64,000 nt of DNA from Mycolicibacterium setense (GTDB lineage: Bacteria > Actinomycetota > Actinomycetes > Mycobacteriales > Mycobacteriaceae), in contig NZ_JTJW01000003.1 of assembly GCF_000805385.1 (NCBI RefSeq), positions 496,001 to 560,000 of the forward strand. The letters run 5' to 3'. Shown here piece after piece: positions 1-7,832 of this stretch. The notes beneath the pieces were generated by a model, which did no database searches, was not told the DNA's origin, and worked only from the letters and a program-made list of their open reading frames with translations. Position 1 is the stretch's first letter; every line of letters begins with the position of its first letter. A program made the translations under genes and the position numbers.

Positions 1-9
1 AGGCAACAT

Positions 10-393
10 ATGAGCCAGCGGAAAGAGGAAGCTCGCACATTTTTGATCTCGGTGGCCGCCGAGCTGGCTGGTATGCACGCGCAGACCTTGCGTACATACG
101 ACCGGCTCGGCCTGGTCAGCCCGCAGCGTAGTTCCGGCGGCGGGCGCCGCTACTCCGAGCGCGACGTCGACCTGCTCCGTGAGGTGCAGCGGTTGTCGCA
201 GGACGAGGGCGTCAACCTGGCCGGCATCAAGCGCATCATCGAACTGACCAATCAGGTCGACGCGTTGCGCGCACGGGTTGCCGAGTTGACGCAGCAGGTC
301 GAACAACTCAGCGATCAGCGCCGCGATGTTTCGGTGGCGTCCAAAGCTGTGGTGCTGTGGCAGCCCGCCGCTCGGCGGCGACATAGGCCGTAG
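10..393 (+). CDS. hspR: HspR, MerR-family heat-shock repressor
   Basis: DNA-binding repressor of the dnaK and clpB heat-shock genes; it binds HAIR inverted repeats and in actinobacteria uses DnaK as co-repressor. The protein is 127 aa. The MerR winged helix-turn-helix spans about residues 11-80, with AGMHAQTLRTYDRLGL and the basic SGGGRRYS segment visible, followed by a short coiled coil (about 80-105). The core is nearly identical to M. tuberculosis HspR as I recall it; the C-terminus is longer and Arg-rich (PAARRRHRP) because a 28-bp tandem duplication begins just before the stop codon. It is normally the last gene of dnaK-grpE-dnaJ-hspR, whose other genes would lie left of the window. A HAIR site is present upstream of clpB at 9786-9806. 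Confidence 0.96.
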   Translation: MSQRKEEARTFLISVAAELAGMHAQTLRTYDRLGLVSPQRSSGGGRRYSERDVDLLREVQRLSQDEGVNLAGIKRIIELTNQVDALRARVAELTQQVEQLSDQRRDVSVASKAVVLWQPAARRRHRP

Positions 394-422
394 AGCCGCT
401 CGGCGGCGACATAGGCCGTAGA
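367..422. repeat. 28-bp tandem duplication over the hspR stop codon
   Basis: Two identical 28-bp units (367-394 and 395-422) followed by a 5-bp start of a third. Each unit contains CGGCGACATAGGCCGTAG; the TAG at 391-393 ends hspR. The duplication therefore fixes the hspR C-terminus and fills the gap to the convergent epimerase gene. It looks like a recent replication-slippage product. Confidence 0.9.
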
Positions 423-431
423 GCCGCGGCG

Positions 432-1334
432 CTAGCCGACCTTTATCGAAAAGATGGCCGTCTCCGGACTTCCCGGGGCGGCCATTCTGTATTTCCCCCG
501 CCGCAAGGCATCGGTGGGTGCGGTCATCGGCTCGATGCCCACCACGTTGTCGCTGAGCGGAGCGAACAGCTGCGCGGCGGGATACCCCGCGCCGAAGGTG
601 ACCTCGACCCGGTGGGTTCCGCCCGAGAGCGTGAACGCCGCACCCTCGTCGACGCCATCGAATCCGTCGTCGAGTTCGGTGGTGCTCAGCTGCCTCGGCC
701 CACCCGGCCACTTTTCGGATTCGCCGGTGGGCAGGCCCCGCTCATCCACGAGCAGATGCCGCATCGAGGGGGTCTGCAACTGCCAATCCCCGCGCGGCAC
801 ACCGGGAATCGTCAGGTATGGGTGATAGCCGTAACACAGCGGCACGGGTTGTTCGGCGGTCGCCGTCACAGTGGTGGCGACGCTGAGCGTGCGATCGGCC
901 AGTGTCACCACCATGGTCAAGCGATGCGGGAAGGGGAAAGTCGCCAGCAGCCGCGGGTGGTTGTCCCAGTCCAGCGCGGCCGTCAACGTGTTCTCGGTAT
1001 GTTCGACCACCTGCCAGTTCGGATTGGCTGCCAGCACCCCGTGCATCGGTGACCCGTACGCGTCGCCGCGTACCCCGTTGATCCCGGCTGTCACATTCAC
1101 GATGGTGTCCTCGACGCGGTACCCGTTGGCGCTCAGGCGATTTGCCCATGGGTAGAGGATCGGGATCCCCATCGTCTTGCCGTCGGTCAGGTAGGCCTGC
1201 AGCCCGCGCCGCTGGCCCAGGAATTCGACGTCTTCGTCGGCCAGCGAGGTGCAGATCATTCCCGCGGCGGGGACGTACGTTGCCGTAAGAGGAGATGACG
1301 GGTCATGCAGGGTGACTGGTTGAACCGCGGCCAT
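432..1334 (-). CDS. Aldose 1-epimerase family protein
   Basis: Predicted galactose-mutarotase-like enzyme interconverting alpha and beta anomers of aldoses. The 300-aa protein has the family landmarks NRL (about residue 65), HGVL (about 98), the catalytic-His region CYGYHPYL (about 168-175) and EPMTAPTDAL near the C-terminus, so the beta-sandwich domain appears complete. ATG start at 1334. It is the last gene of a minus-strand run beginning at 3540, 18 bp after the flavohemoprotein gene. Substrate specificity cannot be read from sequence; a glucose-6-phosphate epimerase-like role is also possible. Confidence 0.85.
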   Translation of the reverse strand: MAAVQPVTLHDPSSPLTATYVPAAGMICTSLADEDVEFLGQRRGLQAYLTDGKTMGIPILYPWANRLSANGYRVEDTIVNVTAGINGVRGDAYGSPMHGVLAANPNWQVVEHTENTLTAALDWDNHPRLLATFPFPHRLTMVVTLADRTLSVATTVTATAEQPVPLCYGYHPYLTIPGVPRGDWQLQTPSMRHLLVDERGLPTGESEKWPGGPRQLSTTELDDGFDGVDEGAAFTLSGGTHRVEVTFGAGYPAAQLFAPLSDNVVGIEPMTAPTDALRRGKYRMAAPGSPETAIFSIKVG

Positions 1335-1352
1335 GGCGCCAGTCTGGCATCC

Positions 1353-2519
1353 TCAGCGCGTCAGCGGGTCGTGCTGGATGCGCTCGGCCGGCGCTCCCCG
1401 CTCGACCAGGGCGGCTTTGGTCGCGGTGACCATGTCCGGACCACCACAGACCAGGATCTGCCGATCGCCCCAGTTGCCGTATCTGGTCACCACTTCGGCG
1501 AGGGTGCCCGTTTGGCGCACATGAAGGCCGCGCGGCGGCTGGACGTCGGGGTATTGGCCGGCCCAGGGTGGATCGGTGCTGTACTCGGACACCGGGGTCA
1601 CCGACAGCCACGGGTTGGTCGAGGCGATGTGCCACAGCGTTTTCAGGTCGTACAGATCACAGGGGTAGCGGCCGCCGAAGAACAGGTGCACGCGCGGGTT
1701 CTCACCGTGCAAGGTCATGTCCATGATGATGTTGCGCAGCGGGGCCAGACCCGTGCTGCCCGCCACCATCAGCACATCTTCGCCGTCGCGGTCGACGTGC
1801 AACCCGCCGTGCGGGCTGGACAGGCGCCAGCGGTCCCCGATCTTGGTCTCGGCGACGATCGCGGTGCTCACCATGCCGCCCGGTACCGACCGGACGTGGA
1901 ACTCGATGCCCCCGGAGCGGTCGGACGGAACCGCCGGACTCAGGTAACGCCACCGGCGCGGCCATTGAGGCACCTGGACGGTGACGTACTGCCCGGGGTG
2001 GTAGAACAGCGCCTGATCGAGTTGCAGCCGGATCACCGAGATGTCGCGGTTGACCCGGTGGTGTTCGATGACGGTGCCGTCGCAATAGGCCGGGGACTCC
2101 TCGGCGTCGGCCGCCCCGCGCATCACCCCGATGATCAGGGCCACGGCGTCGCGAGTGGCCTCGGCCAACCGGTCGTCCCATTCGGACTCGAGGTGGCTGT
2201 GCAGCGAGTTGTACAGCGCATCGTGCATGGAGTCGTAATGACTCTGCGTGACGCCGTACTTGCGGTGGTCTCTGCCGAGCTGAGCCAGGAACGCCACCGG
2301 CTCCTCGGCACGCTGCGCGATCAACTCCCCGAACAGCCAGGTCAGGGCGCGGGCAAAGACGTCGCGCTGACTGTTCATGTCGGGCGGGAACAGGTCGCGG
2401 GCCGAGAGGTCGGTGGCGAACCACTGGGTGTAGAAGTTGCGGATCAGCGTCGCGGAGCCCTGCTCGGGGTCGACGGCGCTCTGCAATGTCTGCAGCGCTT
2501 CACGGTCATCGAGTCCCAC
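1353..2519 (-). CDS. Type II flavohemoglobin (globin-FAD-NAD oxidoreductase)
   Basis: 388-aa fusion of an N-terminal globin (about 1-135, likely proximal His85 in RDHRKYGV), an FAD-binding ferredoxin-reductase domain (about 150-255, RYLSP flavin motif) and a NAD-binding domain (VAGSTGLAPLRN; LVCGGPDMV). Length and sequence match the mycobacterial type II flavohemoglobin Rv0385. That family differs from classical NO dioxygenases in its FAD site and has been linked to D-lactate oxidation and protection against lipid peroxidation. GTG start at 2519; the start overlaps the end of the upstream permease gene by 14 bp, implying coupled translation. Confidence 0.9.
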   Translation of the reverse strand: MGLDDREALQTLQSAVDPEQGSATLIRNFYTQWFATDLSARDLFPPDMNSQRDVFARALTWLFGELIAQRAEEPVAFLAQLGRDHRKYGVTQSHYDSMHDALYNSLHSHLESEWDDRLAEATRDAVALIIGVMRGAADAEESPAYCDGTVIEHHRVNRDISVIRLQLDQALFYHPGQYVTVQVPQWPRRWRYLSPAVPSDRSGGIEFHVRSVPGGMVSTAIVAETKIGDRWRLSSPHGGLHVDRDGEDVLMVAGSTGLAPLRNIIMDMTLHGENPRVHLFFGGRYPCDLYDLKTLWHIASTNPWLSVTPVSEYSTDPPWAGQYPDVQPPRGLHVRQTGTLAEVVTRYGNWGDRQILVCGGPDMVTATKAALVERGAPAERIQHDPLTR

Positions 2520-3540
2520 GGAGTCGCAGTCTAGGCGCGGGGGGTCCGGGCCGCCGCAATGCGGCGATGATCACCAATGACAGCCCGGCGAGGGCCCAGC
2601 AACTGAGCACGATGAGCGCCAGGTCTGCGCCTGCACCGCCGAAGTAGGCGGTGGATCGCAGCAGCGTGGCGGTGGCGCCTTGCGGCAACAGCTGGCCGAG
2701 CTGGCCCCAGCCGGCCGGCAGCATCTCCGGGGCGGATGTCAACCCCGACAGCGGGTTGCCCAGCAGCAAGGCCAGCGCGGCGCCCACACCCAGGCCGACC
2801 TTGCCGAACAGTGAGCCGAGGCCGAGCATGAACAACCCCGCGGCGGCGATACCGAGGGTGAGCCCTGCGGCCACGCCCCACAAGTTCGAGTCGATCGAGC
2901 CGAACACGTAGTAGAGCAGGGCCGCCACCGTGGTGCCAGCGAGTGCGCAGAACACGATGGCGGCGGTCAGGCGCGTCCACACCTCGCGGCGCAAGACCAG
3001 CACCAGTGCGATGGCCGGCAGCATCCCGGCCAGGGTGATCGGCAGGGCAGAGGCGGCCAGACCGGTGCCGCGCGGATCCTGACTGGTCGGCGGGGCGAGA
3101 TCCTCGGTGTGAAGGGCTACCCCGGAATGCGCGGCGATGCCGGTGCCGATCTGGGTGAGCAGTTGCGCGACGGCCGGGCTGCCTCCGGTGGCGGTCAGCA
3201 GGGTCGGGCCCTGCGGACCGAAAGCTATGCCGCCGTAGACATTTCGATTGAGGATCGCCTCACGAAGGGACTCCTCGCCGGGGTAGTAGGTCACCGCGAA
3301 AGCGCCGGGAGCCTGTTGTTCCAGGCGCTCGGCGATCTGACTGGTGGCGGCCTGGGGTCCGGCGGCGCCGATCGGGACGTCGTGCGGTTTGGAGCGTGAT
3401 GCGGGCAGGGCGAAGGCGATGGCCACGACGGCGATCGCGATGGTCAGCACGGCCACGATGCCCGCTGCCCGTAGAGCGGCGGGTGGTTGGTGTTCGGGAG
3501 CCGCGTGGTGGACGGGGGTGGGGGCTTGGGTCGAGAACAT
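2506..3540 (-). CDS. ABC-2/Pip-like multi-spanning membrane protein
   Basis: 344-aa protein with one N-terminal membrane helix (about 25-48), a soluble outside domain (about 50-165, containing YYPGEESLREAIL and VYGGIAF) and five further helices (about 170-335). This layout matches the ABC-2 permease/YhgE-Pip/DUF3533 type of membrane protein. No ATPase partner lies nearby, so transport is inferred, not shown. ATG start at 3540 is preceded by AGAGGGA. First gene of the operon with the flavohemoglobin and epimerase, divergent from the TetR gene at 3640, which probably controls it. Confidence 0.75.
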   Translation of the reverse strand: MFSTQAPTPVHHAAPEHQPPAALRAAGIVAVLTIAIAVVAIAFALPASRSKPHDVPIGAAGPQAATSQIAERLEQQAPGAFAVTYYPGEESLREAILNRNVYGGIAFGPQGPTLLTATGGSPAVAQLLTQIGTGIAAHSGVALHTEDLAPPTSQDPRGTGLAASALPITLAGMLPAIALVLVLRREVWTRLTAAIVFCALAGTTVAALLYYVFGSIDSNLWGVAAGLTLGIAAAGLFMLGLGSLFGKVGLGVGAALALLLGNPLSGLTSAPEMLPAGWGQLGQLLPQGATATLLRSTAYFGGAGADLALIVLSCWALAGLSLVIIAALRRPGPPAPRLRLRGTR

Positions 3541-3606
3541 CGTTCCCTCTTTTCATCCGACGTTGAATTAATCGGTTGATGTGAGGGTAAGCCGGGCCGA
3601 GTCATT

Positions 3607-3624
3607 TTTCAACACCTATTGAAA
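3607..3624. promoter_or_regulatory. Inverted repeat, candidate TetR operator
   Basis: Perfect inverted repeat TTTCAA-N6-TTGAAA in the 99-bp divergent gap, 15 bp before the TetR start codon. Position and symmetry fit an operator for the TetR regulator at 3640 acting on itself and on the permease/flavohemoglobin operon. Binding is inferred. Confidence 0.5.
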
Positions 3625-3639
3625 TGATAGTGTCGATGC

Positions 3640-4269
3640 ATGGCTTCACCTGGGAATACCGCCACGAGACGGGGGCGCCGTCAGGGCGACCCAGTGTCGC
3701 GCGACGCGGTGTTGGCAGCAGCCAAGCAGCGGTTTGCGGCCGAGGGATACGAGAAGACGACGCTCCGCGCCATCGCCGCGGATGCGCACGTCGACGCGTC
3801 GATGGTGCTGTATCTGTTCGGCTCGAAGGCCGACCTGTTCCGGGAGTCGCTCCGGCTGATCCTGGATCCCGACGTGCTGGTGGCTGCGCTGGAAGGGCCG
3901 CCCGAGGACATCGGCGAACGCATGGTTCGCGTCTATCTGAAGATGTGGGAGACGCCCGACACCGCGGCCAGCATGCGGGTCATGCTGCAGTCCGCAACGT
4001 CGAATTCCGATGCGCACGTGGCATTTCGAACGTTCATGCAGGATTACGTGCTGGCCGCGGTGTCAGGTGTGCTGGGCGGTGGCGAGCAGGCTCGGCTGCG
4101 CGCCATGCTCGCCGCGTCGAATCTGGTCGGTACCGCGATGCTGCGCTACGTGATGGCGGTGCCGCCGATGGCGACGCTCGACGGCGAAGAGGTAGTGCGG
4201 CTGCTCGCCCCGACGGTGACCCGCTACCTCACCGCCGATCCGGCTGAGCTGGGCCTGCCCGAGTTGTAG
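3640..4269 (+). CDS. TetR-family transcriptional regulator
   Basis: 209-aa repressor. The N-terminal helix-turn-helix (about residues 20-66) reads AAKQRFAAEGYEKTTLRAI followed by HVDASMVLYLFGSKADLF, typical of TetR. The C-terminal all-helical domain (about 75-209) should bind an unknown ligand and form dimers. The basic N-terminus (TRRGRRQG) is common in mycobacterial members. ATG at 3640 is the first in-frame ATG after the inverted repeat. Divergent from the permease/flavohemoglobin/epimerase operon, its most likely target. Confidence 0.9.
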   Translation: MASPGNTATRRGRRQGDPVSRDAVLAAAKQRFAAEGYEKTTLRAIAADAHVDASMVLYLFGSKADLFRESLRLILDPDVLVAALEGPPEDIGERMVRVYLKMWETPDTAASMRVMLQSATSNSDAHVAFRTFMQDYVLAAVSGVLGGGEQARLRAMLAASNLVGTAMLRYVMAVPPMATLDGEEVVRLLAPTVTRYLTADPAELGLPEL

Positions 4270-4273
4270 ACGG

Positions 4274-4870
4274 TCAGTGCGCCCGGTCGGAGTGACGCGC
4301 GATCAGCGCCAGCTCGGCTTCGCCGGCCTGCTCCGGGGTGGCGAACGGCATGTTGGTCCCGACGAAGTCCCGCGCTTCCTGGAAGTCCATACCCTGCTCG
4401 ACCATCATGTTGACCACGCCGATGTGCACCACTGCCGTCGCCCGCTTGGCGGCGACGCCTGCGACGAAGCGGATCTCGTCTGCCAGCTGAGCCTCCGTCA
4501 GCGTGGTCACCTTCGGGTCCAGGTCCACCTGGGCGACTGACCCGTTCAGATAGGCGGTGACGGTGACGGTGCCCGGCGGATTGATGGCCTGAACCACCGG
4601 GATCTGTTCTTCGTCCTCTTCGTGGGGCTCGGCGTCCAGGGCACCGAAACCGCCGTCTTCGTGGTCCTCGACTTCGTCGTGGTTGGCGTAGTCATGGACC
4701 GCGTCCAAACCGGTGCCGTGGTCGTCGTGGACGTCCAGACCGCTCTGGAAGTCCGGCAGCGCGTCGAGGTCGGACGCGTCGTCCTCGACCTGAGGTGCGC
4801 CGAAGTCGAACGCATCGAGGCCGTTGTCGTCATCGGCGTCGTCGTCCCAATCGGAACCGTGAGGCGTCAT
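4274..4870 (-). CDS. EspD/EspH-like ESX secretion-associated protein (DUF2694)
   Basis: 198 aa. Residues 1-90 are extremely acidic and repetitive (DWDDDADDDNGLDAFDFG, SDLDAL, GLDAVHDY, EEDEE), followed by a folded domain (about 92-195) with NPPGTVTVTAYLNGSVAQVDL, LADEIRFVAGVAAKRA and FVGTNMPFATPEQAGEAE. The same architecture and signature pieces (NP-x-x-TVSVSTLMDGRI, AdEIxVIADLARQKA, FVG..LPTPEEAAAAEAE) occur in M. tuberculosis EspD (Rv3614c) and EspH (Rv3867). EspD stabilises EspA/EspC and is needed for EsxA export. Third gene of an operon with EspA-like and EspC-like genes, 51 bp downstream of the latter: the espA-espC-espD order. ATG start. Confidence 0.85.
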   Translation of the reverse strand: MTPHGSDWDDDADDDNGLDAFDFGAPQVEDDASDLDALPDFQSGLDVHDDHGTGLDAVHDYANHDEVEDHEDGGFGALDAEPHEEDEEQIPVVQAINPPGTVTVTAYLNGSVAQVDLDPKVTTLTEAQLADEIRFVAGVAAKRATAVVHIGVVNMMVEQGMDFQEARDFVGTNMPFATPEQAGEAELALIARHSDRAH

Positions 4871-4921
4871 TCGTTAGTCATACCTGTTGGGGGTCGGTCA
4901 TCGATTACCTGGTCGGATTTA

Positions 4922-5242
4922 TCACCGTGGATGCATCTGCTTGCCGATGTCGGCGCCGCCTTGCACATCCGTCTGGGCGTAATGCGATGCAGAGATATTC
5001 AGCTTCTCCGACATATCCTGCGACACAGCTGCCATTGCCTCGCATGCCGCTGCGCGGGCATCGTTGGCAAAAGCTAGGGCCACGATGCTGGTAGTGCAGA
5101 TCGAGCCGTGGTTCACCACCATGGAATCAGTGACGCCGTCGGTGATGGTCGCTCCGACCTTGATGTAACCCTGCGCAGTGCGCTGTCGCCTGGACAGCTC
5201 GCGGACGTGGGACGCAGTGACGCCGAGTGTGCCGTCAGACAT
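4922..5242 (-). CDS. EspC/EspF-like ESX secretion-associated protein
   Basis: 106-aa helical protein. LGVTASH near the N-terminus (residues 6-12), the turn NHGSIC (44-49) and the C-terminal secretion signal YxxxD (YAQTD, 88-92) match the EspC/EspF family (Rv3615c has LGVLASH, HGPYC and YSEAD). In that family the HG turn takes the place of WxG and the protein is exported with EspA. A longer reading frame exists, but ATG at 5242 starts the homologous region and overlaps the end of the EspA-like gene by 8 bp, so the two are translationally coupled and probably co-secreted. Confidence 0.88.
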   Translation of the reverse strand: MSDGTLGVTASHVRELSRRQRTAQGYIKVGATITDGVTDSMVVNHGSICTTSIVALAFANDARAAACEAMAAVSQDMSEKLNISASHYAQTDVQGGADIGKQMHPR

Positions 5243-6125
5243 CGATCGATCCCTCTCCAGTACCTGTCGACGTGCCACCGGAGGGGCTCCACGGTGCGGG
5301 AGTCGTGTTGCCGTGCGGAGGTGACATAGATCCTGGTGGCGCCCCGGCCGGCCTGGCGCCAGCGGCGACCTCTCGGTAGGCGTTGGCTGCTTTTTGGAAC
5401 TTCTGCGCATTGTCGGTCGCCAGGTATCCCATTGTCGTCACCGCGCCGAGCACCGGGGGCATTGCTATGGCGACCGCGCTCATCTCGAACGCCATCTGTT
5501 GTGCCGGGCCGGTCGGCGGGGTCTTCCCTATGGCAATCGCTATCGGGATACAGACGGTGAGGCAAGTCGCCGCGATGTCGAGGGCCATGCGCGTCTTTTC
5601 AAGCTGCCCCGCCTGGCCGGCGATGATGCCCTTTACTTCTGCGTCGATTTTGGCCATCTTCGCGGCGCGGTCCTGCTGCAGATCATTCTGGGCGGCGTAC
5701 GCGTCCGATCCGCTGCCATGCCACTGCTCGGTGGGCGTCGCGCCCTTCAAAGTGTCCGCGATGGTGTTGAAGTGGTCGGCGCCCTCAGTGAACCGGTCGC
5801 CGGTCTCCGGATCGCCGATTCCGCACGTCAACTGGATCCCATTTAGGGCGAGGAGGGCTGCACCGAGGATGGGCGTCCCAAATCCTTTGATCCGTCCTTC
5901 CGGAGAACCGTAAGAGCTGAAGCTGGTGGGGGACTTCTTCAGCAAGTGTTCGGCGCCAAGCTCGCTGAGGAGGTGCGTGCCGCCGATTACGTCTGCGCCA
6001 AGCCCGGCCTGGGCTACGGCCGCCTCGACAGGGTTCTCCTTGCCCTTCGCGTCCCAGTGCTCTTTGGCACCCTTGCCGGCGAATACGACCTCGATGACCG
6101 ATTGGACGTGGTCCAGCTTGCTCAT
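5235..6125 (-). CDS. EspA/EspE-like ESX secretion-associated protein
   Basis: 296 aa; first gene of an espA-C-D-like operon. ATG at 6125 follows a strong GAGGGGGG ribosome site. It has an N-terminal helical region, a central WHG turn (135-137) typical of the EspA/EspE secreted partner, a helical segment (about 138-180), two hydrophobic stretches (about 180-200 and 210-240) and a flexible Pro/Gly/Ser/Thr tail (about 260-296). In M. tuberculosis EspA and EspC are mutually dependent ESX-1 substrates. No ESX ATPase or membrane gene lies in this window, so the secreting system must be encoded elsewhere. Confidence 0.83.
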   Translation of the reverse strand: MSKLDHVQSVIEVVFAGKGAKEHWDAKGKENPVEAAVAQAGLGADVIGGTHLLSELGAEHLLKKSPTSFSSYGSPEGRIKGFGTPILGAALLALNGIQLTCGIGDPETGDRFTEGADHFNTIADTLKGATPTEQWHGSGSDAYAAQNDLQQDRAAKMAKIDAEVKGIIAGQAGQLEKTRMALDIAATCLTVCIPIAIAIGKTPPTGPAQQMAFEMSAVAIAMPPVLGAVTTMGYLATDNAQKFQKAANAYREVAAGARPAGAPPGSMSPPHGNTTPAPWSPSGGTSTGTGEGSIDV

Positions 6126-6236
6126 TTCCCCCCTCTTCTGCGACTTCGCAAGCCTAACAGCGTGATTACGGGGGTCGGTGCACCAATCTGAGCAGCTGGC
6201 GTGTGCCCGCAGCCTGTTCAATAGATGCACTCTAGT

Positions 6237-6242
6237 TAGACT
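6237..6242 (+). promoter_or_regulatory. -10 element of a possible leaderless promoter
   Basis: TAGACT (TAnnnT type) ends 6 bp before the ATG at 6249 and no Shine-Dalgarno sequence is visible in between, as in mycobacterial leaderless transcripts. Weak evidence on its own. Confidence 0.35.
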
Positions 6243-6248
6243 GCGGGC

Positions 6249-6689
6249 ATGCTGATTCTGGGGGGAGCAGGCATCCCGCTCGGCTCACGTAGTTGGCCCG
6301 ACACACCAGAAGAAGCTTTGGCTCGCTTCATCGCGATATGCCTGGTGGCGGCCGTGGTTCTCGCGGCCACAGGCGTGTTCTGGTGGTGGTTCGGTGCGAG
6401 CCGGCCGAATGCCTACCAGCGACGTTTGGGGCAGGAATCGGCAGAGTTCCGTGCCCGCTGGCCCGCTGACCAGCTGGGCCGTGCGCCCTACGGTGAGTTG
6501 GACAAGGAAGCGCAAAGGTGTTGGCTGGTGCTTCTCCTGCTCGAGGAGGGCAAACTGGTGGCTCCCAATTACGAGGAGCGCGCCAAAGAGATTGCCGCCC
6601 TGCGTCATTGGATAGGCATAGTGGTGGCCGCGATGAATGCGGCCGCTGCCCGCAATCGGCAGGCCGCCGTTGCGGAAGGGTTCAGGTGA
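6249..6689 (+). CDS. Small membrane protein, ARWP/APY paralogue 1 (unknown function)
   Basis: 146 aa, not recognised. One membrane helix (about residues 28-50) is followed by a soluble, mostly helical domain. The segment FRARWPADQLGRAPYGEL (about 67-84), continuing into EAQRC, recurs almost exactly in the next gene, so the two are tandem paralogues. Divergent from the espA-like operon (123-bp gap) and followed by gene two after a 1-bp gap. Context suggests an accessory to the ESX module, but the sequence shows no enzymatic motif. Base composition here looks less GC-rich than the neighbours. Confidence 0.72.
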   Translation: MLILGGAGIPLGSRSWPDTPEEALARFIAICLVAAVVLAATGVFWWWFGASRPNAYQRRLGQESAEFRARWPADQLGRAPYGELDKEAQRCWLVLLLLEEGKLVAPNYEERAKEIAALRHWIGIVVAAMNAAAARNRQAAVAEGFR

Positions 6690-6690
6690 C

Positions 6691-7149
6691 ATGGGCACCG
6701 AATTCGATCTCGGCTCGTTCATCGAGGGGTCCATTCCCCTTGCGATAATCGCGTTGGTGTGCGGGATTGGAAGCTCGGCTTTCTTCGCTGGGGTCATGTG
6801 GTACAGCAGAAGGGCGTCGTATCGAGAGCTCGCGCTGCTGTATACGCACTCGTCGGCATTTTGGGCGCGCTGGCCGGGGGACCGGCTTTGGGTGGCGCCT
6901 TACGACGAACTGGCCGCTGAAGCGGACAGGTGCGATCACCTCTTCAGAACCGTAGGCGAAAAATCAATGAGACTGCCTGTGAAAAGGGGGCCGGCGAGAA
7001 AGCAGGCAGAAGCCTTACACGCTGAGTTCAGTGAGCAGGTCGAACGCGAGAAAGTCATGTACCAGCAGATGCTCGCCACCGTCCACAGCGCTATGAACTA
7101 CGCGATCTCTCAGGGCCGTGGCCCGCAGCAGCAGGCCTACCGCGCCTGA
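6691..7149 (+). CDS. Small membrane protein, ARWP/APY paralogue 2 (unknown function)
   Basis: 152 aa, not recognised. One membrane helix (about 14-37), then FWARWPGDRLWVAPYDEL plus EADRC, the same signature as the preceding gene, then a charged helical C-terminal half that may form a coiled coil (about 90-135). ATG at 6691 lies one base after the preceding TGA, so the two genes must be co-translated. Convergent with the CYTH gene at 7171. Both proteins probably sit in the membrane with the signature domain in the cytoplasm. Confidence 0.72.
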   Translation: MGTEFDLGSFIEGSIPLAIIALVCGIGSSAFFAGVMWYSRRASYRELALLYTHSSAFWARWPGDRLWVAPYDELAAEADRCDHLFRTVGEKSMRLPVKRGPARKQAEALHAEFSEQVEREKVMYQQMLATVHSAMNYAISQGRGPQQQAYRA

Positions 7150-7170
7150 ATTGCCCTGCCGCGCAAAAAC

Positions 7171-7794
7171 TCAGCTGCCCTCAAAGTGATTGTGCCCCAG
7201 GGTATCCACAAACGTAGGACCCTTTAGGCCGAGCTCACTCAGGTATTCACCGGACCAGGTGCCGAATGGCTTGTGCGCCAGGTATTCGTTACGGAACCGG
7301 TCATCCTCGGATACCTCGGAAACGCAGAACGAGGGAATCGCCAGATCGACCACGGGCCCGCCGCGCTCAACTTCGGAGAGCAGTAGCGGTGCATTTCGCC
7401 CGAGGAACTGGTCGATGATCCAGCCGTCCTCGCCGAGCCACATCGAATAGCGAACCTTCGCGATCACATGTTCGGATCGGCCCACGATCTGGGCCGCAAT
7501 CAATGGATCGAGTTCCCGCTCGGCTTCGTAGCGGGTGCCCCCGACAGCGGGACCTTTGGCGGTCATGGTCCCCAGCGATTCCTCGCCCAATGCCGCCACG
7601 AGCTCGGCGGGCGTGGCATCCAATTCTGCGGGGGCGGGCCCCTGGACGCGGACGCGCACGGCGTATCCGTCGGAGGCGAACAGATATGCCTGGACGATCA
7701 GTGCTGGGGCGGGATCCGATGCTGCCACAGCGGGCAATTCGCGGACAAAGAACTTCCGCTCGAATTCGAAATCACCGAAACCGGATTCGGACAT
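7171..7794 (-). CDS. CYTH-domain (triphosphate tunnel) protein
   Basis: 207 aa. The diagnostic ExExK motif is at residues 10-14 (EFERK), followed by alternating basic and acidic strands (YAVRVRVQ, TMTAKGP, RYEAERELD, KVRYSMW, WIIDQF) as expected for a tunnel fold that binds triphosphates with a divalent metal. Members hydrolyse inorganic triphosphate or ThTP, or make cAMP; the exact activity is not predictable here. ATG at 7794 is chosen because it begins the conserved motif; a longer frame upstream is not conserved-looking. Confidence 0.85.
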   Translation of the reverse strand: MSESGFGDFEFERKFFVRELPAVAASDPAPALIVQAYLFASDGYAVRVRVQGPAPAELDATPAELVAALGEESLGTMTAKGPAVGGTRYEAERELDPLIAAQIVGRSEHVIAKVRYSMWLGEDGWIIDQFLGRNAPLLLSEVERGGPVVDLAIPSFCVSEVSEDDRFRNEYLAHKPFGTWSGEYLSELGLKGPTFVDTLGHNHFEGS

Positions 7795-7832
7795 GCGCAC
7801 ACCGTAGCCCGATATGCGTCGAAAAGCCTCGG

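Noticed and set aside
1305..2534. Long plus-strand open frame opposite the flavohemoglobin gene
   Set aside because: Antisense shadow of a gene with clear globin, FAD and NAD motifs.
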